10,100 bases of DNA, from positions 1-10,100 of the forward strand of contig JBFKQC010000101.1 of NCBI GenBank assembly GCA_041627895.1. Reading direction: 5' to 3'. This document shows positions 5,619 to 10,100 of the stretch, one piece after another. The stretch comes from JBFKQC01 sp041627895. GTDB taxonomy: Bacteria; Pseudomonadota; Alphaproteobacteria; Rhodobacterales; Rhodobacteraceae. Both the position numbers and the translations under genes were made by a program. A model generated the notes under the pieces. The model was not told the origin of the DNA. It was given only the letters and a program-made list of their open reading frames with translations, and did not search any database. The first letter of the stretch is position 1; the number at the start of each line of letters is the position of its first letter.

Positions 5619-6412
5619 CGCGCATGGCTGACCTGATGAAAGGCAAACGCGGGCTGATCATGGGCGTCGCCAACGACCGCTCGATCGCCTGGGGCATCGC
5701 CCGCGCGATGGCGGCCGAGGGGGCGGAACTGGCCTTTACCTACCAGGGCGATGCCTTCGGCAAGCGGGTCGAGCCGCTGGTCGCCGCGCTCGGCGCCGAG
5801 ATCATGGTCGACTGCGACGTGATGGATGCCGCCAAGATGGACACTGCCTTTGCCGAACTGGCCGGGCGCTGGGGCCGGCTGGATTTCGTGGTGCATGCCA
5901 TCGCGTTCTCGGACCGCGCCGAACTGACCGGGCGCTTCATCGACACCACGCTCGACAACTTCACCAATTCGATGGCGATCTCGTGCTATTCGCTGATCGA
6001 CGTCACCCGCCGCGCGCGGCCGCTGATGACCGAGGGCGGCACCGTGCTGACGCTGACCTACCAGGGCTCGAACCGGGTGACGCCCTATTACAACGTGATG
6101 GGCGTGGCCAAGGCGGCGCTGGAATCGACCGTGCGCTACCTGGCGAACGACCTCGGGCCGGAAGGCATCCGCGTCAACGCGGTCTCGCCCGGCCCGATGA
6201 AGACGCTGGCCGGTGCCGCGATCGGCGGCGCGCGCAAGACCTTCAAGCACACCGAGATCAACGCGCCCCTGCGCGCCAACGCCACGCTCGAGGCGGTCGG
6301 CGGCACGGCGGTCTATCTCGCCAGCGACTACGGCGCCTGCACCACCGGCGAGATCGTGCGCGTCGACGGCGGGTTCCACGTGCTGGGGATGCCGCAGACC
6401 GAGAACCTCTGA
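5615..6412 (+). CDS. fabI: Enoyl-ACP reductase (NADH) FabI
   Basis: This 265-residue short-chain dehydrogenase family protein performs the last reduction of each fatty acid elongation cycle and is the target of triclosan-type inhibitors. FabI hallmarks are GLIMGVANDRSIAWGIA (13-29) for dinucleotide binding and the Y-x6-Y-x6-K spacing Tyr-x6 (Y159...K166, in YYNVMGVAKAALE), with a further Tyr at 149. RVNAVSPGPMKTLA (186-199) and the DGGFHVLGM C-terminal region are also typical. The start at 5615 overlaps the fabB stop by four bases (ATGA). A second in-frame ATG at 5624 gives MADLMKGKRG, which is nearer the usual family N-terminus, so the true start could be either. It is the last intact gene of the fab operon; a decayed hydrolase gene follows after 65 bp. 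Confidence 0.95.
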   Translation: MTRMADLMKGKRGLIMGVANDRSIAWGIARAMAAEGAELAFTYQGDAFGKRVEPLVAALGAEIMVDCDVMDAAKMDTAFAELAGRWGRLDFVVHAIAFSDRAELTGRFIDTTLDNFTNSMAISCYSLIDVTRRARPLMTEGGTVLTLTYQGSNRVTPYYNVMGVAKAALESTVRYLANDLGPEGIRVNAVSPGPMKTLAGAAIGGARKTFKHTEINAPLRANATLEAVGGTAVYLASDYGACTTGEIVRVDGGFHVLGMPQTENL

Positions 6413-6429
6413 TCTGCCGCCCGCCCCGC

Positions 6430-6460
6430 GGGGATATCCCCTTTCGCAATGCGGGCCCGC
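6430..6460. other. Two perfect palindromes downstream of fabI
   Basis: GGGGATATCCCC (6430-6441) is a perfect 12-bp palindrome, and GCGGGCCCGC (6451-6460) is a perfect 10-bp palindrome 9 bp further on. The first can fold as GGGG-ATAT-CCCC followed by TTTC, 17 nt after the fabI stop codon, a very short terminator-like hairpin. Function is uncertain; chance is plausible for the second given the base composition. Confidence 0.4.
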
Positions 6461-6477
6461 GCGGCTATCCCGACGCG

Positions 6478-6999
6478 ATGCCTGCCCTCAGCCGCCGCAG
6501 CCTTCTGGCCGGCCTCGCCGCCCTGCCCTTCCCGGCCCGCGCGGCCGGACGGTTCGCGCCCGCCGTCGATGCCGCGCGCGGGCTGGATCAGCGCGTCGCG
6601 CCGCTTCTCGCGCGCCAGGTGCCGCGCTGCGCCGATCCGCGGGTGCGCGAATTCACCGTCGGCCACATCCTGTCGATGCGCAGCGGCCTGCAAGAGGTCT
6701 CGGGCGCGGCCTATGCCGGCTGGGTGGCCTCGCGGCACTGGATCGCCGACAGCTGGACGCCGCGGGGGCGCTCGCCTGAAACCGGCCACTGCTACGGCTA
6801 TGGCTGGTATGTCTGGCGCATCAGCGGCCACGACGTGTTCTATGCCCGCGGCTATGGCGGGCAGATGGTCTATGTGGTCCCGGGCCTGGAACTGACCGTG
6901 GCGATCACCTCGGACCCGCGCCTGCCCGCCACGCCCGCGGGGCATTTCGGCGCGCTGAACCGGCTGCTGGCCGACACCATCCTGCCCGCCGCCGCCTGA
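6478..6999 (+). pseudogene. Internally deleted serine hydrolase (beta-lactamase fold) with Tat-like signal
   Basis: The 173-residue reading frame starts MPALSRRSLLAGLAALPFPA, a twin-arginine-type signal with an AxA site near residue 22, so the ancestor was exported. The rest matches pieces of the class C beta-lactamase/6-aminohexanoate-hydrolase-like family: VREFTVGHILSMRSGL (56-71), then WVASRHWIAD, then SWTPRGRSP...GYGYGWYVWRISGHD and YARGYGGQMVYVVPGLELTVAITSD. Relatives usually have about 330-400 residues. The segment with the SxxK nucleophile is missing near residue 38, and the segment with the catalytic Tyr (YSxG) is missing near residue 91. Both losses are in frame, so the C-terminus is preserved. 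Without these motifs the product cannot be an active hydrolase of this family. It may be a pseudogene, a repurposed small exported protein, or an assembly error. The SD is poor. It lies 65 bp after fabI on the same strand. Confidence 0.6.
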
Positions 7000-7078
7000 A
7001 CGCCGCCCGCCGCGGTGATCCCGGCCGAGGACCCCGCCCCGTTGAAACCCGCCCGGCACCCGACGCCCTGGCGATCAC

Positions 7079-7117
7079 CCGCCGCCGGCCCGCCCGCCAG
7101 AGCCCGCAGGGCGGCGG
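7079..7117. terminator. GC-rich hairpin between convergent genes
   Basis: CCGCCGCC (7079-7086) pairs with GGCGGCGG (7110-7117) around a 23-nt loop. GGTGATC (7014-7020) can pair at longer range with GATCACC (7073-7079). These lie in the 161-bp gap between the decayed hydrolase and ppk2, which converge. No T-run follows on either strand, so terminator function is only suggested by position. I see nothing else in this gap. Confidence 0.3.
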
Positions 7118-7160
7118 CGGGGAAGACATGCGCCGCGCAAGCGGCACCGCGGGGAAACGC

Positions 7161-8087
7161 TCAGCCCTTCACGTGCCGGGTCTCGGGATGCAGCGAGGTC
7201 GCCAGGATGTGGTCGGCGCGGTGCACCACATGCTCGGCGCGGCCGACGATCAGCGGGTCGGGCTGGCCCACGATCTCGTCGTCGCGGCCGGGATAGTCCA
7301 GGCTCGCCAGGAAATGCCGCATCGCGTTTAGCCGCGCGCGCTTCTTGTCGTTCGACTTGACGATGGTCCAGGGCGCGTCCGCCGTGTCGGTGTAGAAGAA
7401 CATCGCCTCCTTGGCTTCGGTGTAGTCGGCCCACTTGCCGAGGCTCGCCTTGTCCACCGGGCTCAGCTTCCAGCGCTTCAGGGGATCGGTCTCGCGAGAG
7501 GCGAAGCGGCTGCGCTGCTCGTCGCGCGTGACCGAGAACCAGTACTTGTAAAGCTGGATGCCCGAGCGCACCAGCATCCGCTCGAACTCGGGCGTCTGGC
7601 GCATGAATTCCAGGTAGTCGTTCGGAGAGCAGAAGCCCATCACCCGCTCGACGCCCGCGCGGTTGTACCAGGACCGGTCGTAGAACACCATTTCGCCCGC
7701 CGTCGGCAGATGCTCGATATAGCGCTGAAAGAACCACTGGCCCTTTTCCTGGTCGCTGGGCTTGTTCAGCGCCACGATGCGGGCGGTGCGCGGGTTCAGA
7801 TGCTCCATGAACCGCTTGATCGTGCCGCCCTTGCCGGCGGCGTCGCGGCCCTCGAACAGCAGCACGAATTTCTGCCCGGTCTCCTGCGCCCAGATCTGCA
7901 CCTTCAGAAGCTCTGCCTGCAGCGCCGCCTTCTGCGCCTCGTATTCCTTGCGCGCCAGCTTGTGCGAATACGGATAGCGCCCCGATTCGAAGGCCTCGCG
8001 AATCTTGTCGGGCGTCACCCTGGGGAAGCCGGCGACGTCGGCCTCGCCGTTGGGTTTCGCTTCGGCCGGCTTCTGGCTGGTTGTCAT
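7161..8087 (-). CDS. ppk2: Polyphosphate kinase 2, class I
   Basis: This 308-residue cytoplasmic kinase transfers phosphate between polyphosphate and nucleoside diphosphates, mainly making ADP/GDP into ATP/GTP, or the reverse. The P-loop fold is explicit: Walker A FEGRDAAGKGG (78-88), Walker B FYDRSWYNRAGVERVMGF (135-152), and the lid module RETDPLKRWKLSP (198-210). One catalytic domain of about 300 residues identifies class I rather than the tandem-domain class II. The first 24 residues are a polar tail. The start is well supported by GAGGAG (8100-8095) 7 nt before the ATG. The reading frame remains open far upstream, but that is only the complement of the divergent gene. Regulation is probably through the FNR-type box and TAAACT -10 element described below. 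It stands alone, convergent with the decayed hydrolase and divergent from the esterase-glycosyltransferase gene. Confidence 0.95.
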   Translation of the reverse strand: MTTSQKPAEAKPNGEADVAGFPRVTPDKIREAFESGRYPYSHKLARKEYEAQKAALQAELLKVQIWAQETGQKFVLLFEGRDAAGKGGTIKRFMEHLNPRTARIVALNKPSDQEKGQWFFQRYIEHLPTAGEMVFYDRSWYNRAGVERVMGFCSPNDYLEFMRQTPEFERMLVRSGIQLYKYWFSVTRDEQRSRFASRETDPLKRWKLSPVDKASLGKWADYTEAKEAMFFYTDTADAPWTIVKSNDKKRARLNAMRHFLASLDYPGRDDEIVGQPDPLIVGRAEHVVHRADHILATSLHPETRHVKG

Positions 8088-8116
8088 CGCGTGGCTCCTC
8101 GTCCCGGTATCGGCGG

Positions 8117-8158
8117 AGTTTAATGGATGCCGCCAACAGGCACCTTGATCGGGGTCAA
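8117..8158 (-). promoter_or_regulatory. FNR/FnrL-type box with class II promoter for ppk2
   Basis: TTGATCGGGGTCAA at 8145-8158 matches the FNR-family consensus TTGAT-N4-ATCAA at 9 of 10 fixed positions. On the minus strand TAAACT (complement of 8122-8117) is a 4/6 -10 element. With a start near 8110 the box centre (8151.5) falls at -41.5, the standard class II activator position, and there is no good -35, as expected for an activated promoter. The ppk2 leader would be about 23 nt. The same box could also act on the rightward gene, whose candidate -35 TTGACT (8175-8180) lacks a good -10. The match and geometry are seen in the sequence; regulation by FnrL, Dnr or FixK is inference. Confidence 0.6.
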
Positions 8159-8237
8159 TCCGGGCCCCGGCCGTTTGACTTGCGCCGCGCCCCCTGCCAC
8201 GGTCGCGCCCGGGACACCGCGGGGCGAAGGCAGGGCC

Positions 8238-10073
8238 ATGGGCGAAACCACCGTCAGCTACGCCACCTATGCACAGCACAGGTTGGGCGGCGCGCAGGCC
8301 GCTCTCAGGGCCAAGCTGTACCGCCCGGACGGCGCCGCCGACGCGCTGCCGCTGGTGATCTGGTTCCATTCCGGCGGTTTCCACAGCGGCGACATCGAAT
8401 CGAACGGCCATAACCGCCTGGCCCGGCAATTCGCGCATCAGGGCTATGCGCTTGCGGTCCCGCAATACCGCCTCGGCGCCTTGGCAGAGGATCTGCGACC
8501 CGGGACCGGCGCGCTGCTGCCCCGGCTGGTCGAGGACGCGGCCCGGCACATGCCCTGGATCAACCCCGATTTCACCGGCCCGCGCGCGCTGGCCGCGGTC
8601 GAGGACGCCGCCGCTTTCCTGCAATGGGTCGAGACCCGGCGCGCGGAGTTCGGGCTGAACGGCCGCTGGCTGCTCGGCGGCTCGTCCGCCGGCGCGATGA
8701 CGGCGCTGAACCTTCTGATGCTGGCGCCCGCGCTCGGGCTGGACCTGCCCGCGATCCCCACGGCCTTTGCGATGTCCGGCGCGTTTGCCTACCCATCGTT
8801 CCAGCGCGAGACGCCGACCCGCATTCTGGCGTTGCATGGCACCGGCGAGCGCCAGATACCCGTCGCCCCGATCCGCGCCTTCGCCTACCGCGCGCCGCAC
8901 TGCACGCTTCTGGAAGACGCCGCGCACCAGCACGGCGACACCCGCCTGAACCGTGCCGAACCCCTGCGCCGCGCGATCCGCCGGCTCGCCGATTTCGACC
9001 GCGGCGCCGCGATCGCCCCGGCCCGCACCGGCCCGCGCGACCGGACCGTGAAGCGCGAGAACCGCATCTGCCTTGTGACCTGCGTCAAGAACGAGGGTCC
9101 GTTCCTGCTGGAATGGCTCGCGCATAACCGCGCCATCGGCGTCACCGATCTCCTGGTCTTCTCGAACGACTGCGACGACGGCACCGCCGAGCTGCTCGAC
9201 CGGCTGGACGCGATGGGGATCGTGCATCACGTCCCCAACCCGTCGATGGCGCTGGGCTCGGACCAGCACTTGAACCTGGCCACCGCCTGCGCGCCCTATC
9301 ACCGCGCGGTCCGGCGCGCCGATTACGTGATCGTCTCGGATGTCGACGAGTTCATCCAGGTCGACTGTGCCGACGGCACGCTGAACGGGCTGCTGGCGGT
9401 GACGGGATATCCCGACGTGATCTCGATCTCCGAACTGGTCTACGGCTTCGGCGGCATCGAGCGGTTCGAGGACCGCCCGGTCGCCGAGCAGTTCCGCGCC
9501 TCGGACGCGCTGGTGCCCGGGCCCGGATCGCCGCGCCGCGGGGTCAAGTCGATCACCCGGGTGTCGAAGGACGTGCAGGCCTATTCCAACCACCGCCCGC
9601 GCTTGCGCCCCGAGGTCACGGAGGGTCTCGACTGGGTCGACGGCGCCGGACAGCCGGTGCCGCGCGATTTCATCACGGAAAACCGCCGCGGGCTCGATCC
9701 CGCGGGCCGCTATGTGCTGGCGCGCGTCAACCACTTCACGCTGCGGTCGGGCGAGTCGATGCTGGTCAAGTTCCAGCGCGGCGACGCCGTGCGCCCGGGC
9801 CGGATGCGCGAGAAGTACTTTCAGGACCGCAACGGCCGCGCGCTGATCCATGACGCGGACCCGCCCTGGCTGCCGGCGCTCGCGGCGGAACTGGCACGGC
9901 TGATGGCGGATGCCGGCCTGGCGCGGCTGCACGCGGAATGCGTCGCCGCCCACCGCGCGAAGATCGCGGCACTCAAGGCCGACCCGGACTTCGCCGGGAT
10001 CTGGCAGGCGATCCGCGCCGAGGTGGCCCGGCCCCTCGGCAGCGGCGATCCGGAACCGCTGGTCGCCGAGTGA
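8238..10073 (+). CDS. Esterase-like alpha/beta hydrolase fused to GT2_4-type glycosyltransferase
   Basis: This 611-residue two-domain protein has no visible signal peptide or membrane segment. Residues 1-254 are an alpha/beta hydrolase of the esterase/lipase type, with the oxyanion motif WFHSGGFHSGD (42-52), nucleophile elbow GGSSAGA (Ser150), a possible acid at Glu204 (GTGERQIPV, where Asp is usual) and His230 or His232. A polar linker follows (255-277). Residues 278-611 are a glycosyltransferase with CLVTCVKNEGPFLLEWLAHN, VFSNDCDDGTAELLDRL and the metal-binding VSDVDEF (Asp368-x-Asp370), ending in a helical tail. Both active sites look intact, suggesting that it transfers a sugar and removes or adds an acyl group on one glycan; substrates are unknown. 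The frame is open from an ATG at 8127, but I use 8238, with GAAGG (8226-8230) 7 nt upstream. ppk2 is divergent. Confidence 0.85.
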   Translation: MGETTVSYATYAQHRLGGAQAALRAKLYRPDGAADALPLVIWFHSGGFHSGDIESNGHNRLARQFAHQGYALAVPQYRLGALAEDLRPGTGALLPRLVEDAARHMPWINPDFTGPRALAAVEDAAAFLQWVETRRAEFGLNGRWLLGGSSAGAMTALNLLMLAPALGLDLPAIPTAFAMSGAFAYPSFQRETPTRILALHGTGERQIPVAPIRAFAYRAPHCTLLEDAAHQHGDTRLNRAEPLRRAIRRLADFDRGAAIAPARTGPRDRTVKRENRICLVTCVKNEGPFLLEWLAHNRAIGVTDLLVFSNDCDDGTAELLDRLDAMGIVHHVPNPSMALGSDQHLNLATACAPYHRAVRRADYVIVSDVDEFIQVDCADGTLNGLLAVTGYPDVISISELVYGFGGIERFEDRPVAEQFRASDALVPGPGSPRRGVKSITRVSKDVQAYSNHRPRLRPEVTEGLDWVDGAGQPVPRDFITENRRGLDPAGRYVLARVNHFTLRSGESMLVKFQRGDAVRPGRMREKYFQDRNGRALIHDADPPWLPALAAELARLMADAGLARLHAECVAAHRAKIAALKADPDFAGIWQAIRAEVARPLGSGDPEPLVAE

Positions 10074-10092
10074 TCCCGGGGGGCGGCGGGAT
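10073..10092 (+). terminator. Candidate intrinsic terminator after esterase-glycosyltransferase gene
   Basis: ATCCCG (10073-10078) pairs perfectly with CGGGAT (10087-10092) around an 8-nt G-rich loop, and the stem begins at the last base of the stop codon. Only a short T stretch follows (TTTGC), so termination strength is uncertain. The window ends in the small palindrome TTGCGCAA (10093-10100). Confidence 0.45.
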
Positions 10093-10100
10093 TTGCGCAA

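Noticed and set aside
7012..7082. Long-range inverted repeat GGTGATC/GATCACC as a mobile-element end
   Set aside because: Arms of 7 bp separated by 52 bp, with no transposase, no target duplication and only intergenic sequence between them, do not support an insertion element.
8088..10100. Long upstream extension of the ppk2 frame to the window edge
   Set aside because: The PPK2 family N-terminus and a strong SD place the start at 8087. The extension is antisense to the esterase-glycosyltransferase gene and would read through the ppk2 promoter.

Overview
The window looks like chromosome from a high-G+C alphaproteobacterium, most likely a Rhodobacterales member (Rhodobacter/Roseobacter relatives). 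The main support is a Fur-family Irr regulator divergent from a fabA-fabB-fabI operon. A class I polyphosphate kinase 2, a Rhodobacterales-style GT2_4-type glycosyltransferase, and strong G/C preference at third codon positions fit the same assignment. I see no rRNA, tRNA, transposase, integrase or CRISPR array.

Left part (1-3247). The window opens inside a perfect 8-bp tandem repeat (CCGGTTAT, about 12.6 copies). An ArsR-type repressor gene follows, then a gene I read as a glycosyltransferase-like protein whose DxD metal site has been lost. Next come a small minus-strand gene with a basic Ala/Arg/Pro tail, and a plus-strand fusion of a winged-helix DNA-binding domain with an alpha/beta-hydrolase fold. 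That hydrolase fold appears to lack its nucleophile and its catalytic histidine.

Centre (3248-6477). irr (minus) is divergent from fabA-fabB-fabI (plus). irr has a good sigma-70 promoter, TTGAAA-N18-TATATT. The fab genes are 24 bp apart (fabA/fabB) and overlap by 4 bp (fabB/fabI). Together they make unsaturated fatty acids by the anaerobic route: FabA dehydrates and isomerises, FabB elongates, and FabI reduces the enoyl-ACPs.

Right part (6478-10100). A Tat-signal serine hydrolase of the beta-lactamase fold follows fabI. It has shrunk to about half its usual length, apparently through two in-frame internal deletions that removed its catalytic motifs. Convergent to it is ppk2. Divergent from ppk2 is a gene fusing an esterase-like alpha/beta hydrolase to a GT2_4 glycosyltransferase. 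The shared ppk2 promoter region holds a near-perfect FNR-type box (TTGATCGGGGTCAA). It is centred 41.5 bp upstream of the start predicted from a TAAACT -10 element, which suggests oxygen- or redox-controlled polyphosphate metabolism.

The best leads are the FNR-type box at ppk2, the pseudoenzyme-like transcription factor, the two-domain esterase-glycosyltransferase, the collapsed serine hydrolase and the octamer array. I do not see a complete unknown defence or mobile system. All family assignments come from reading motifs, not from database searches.
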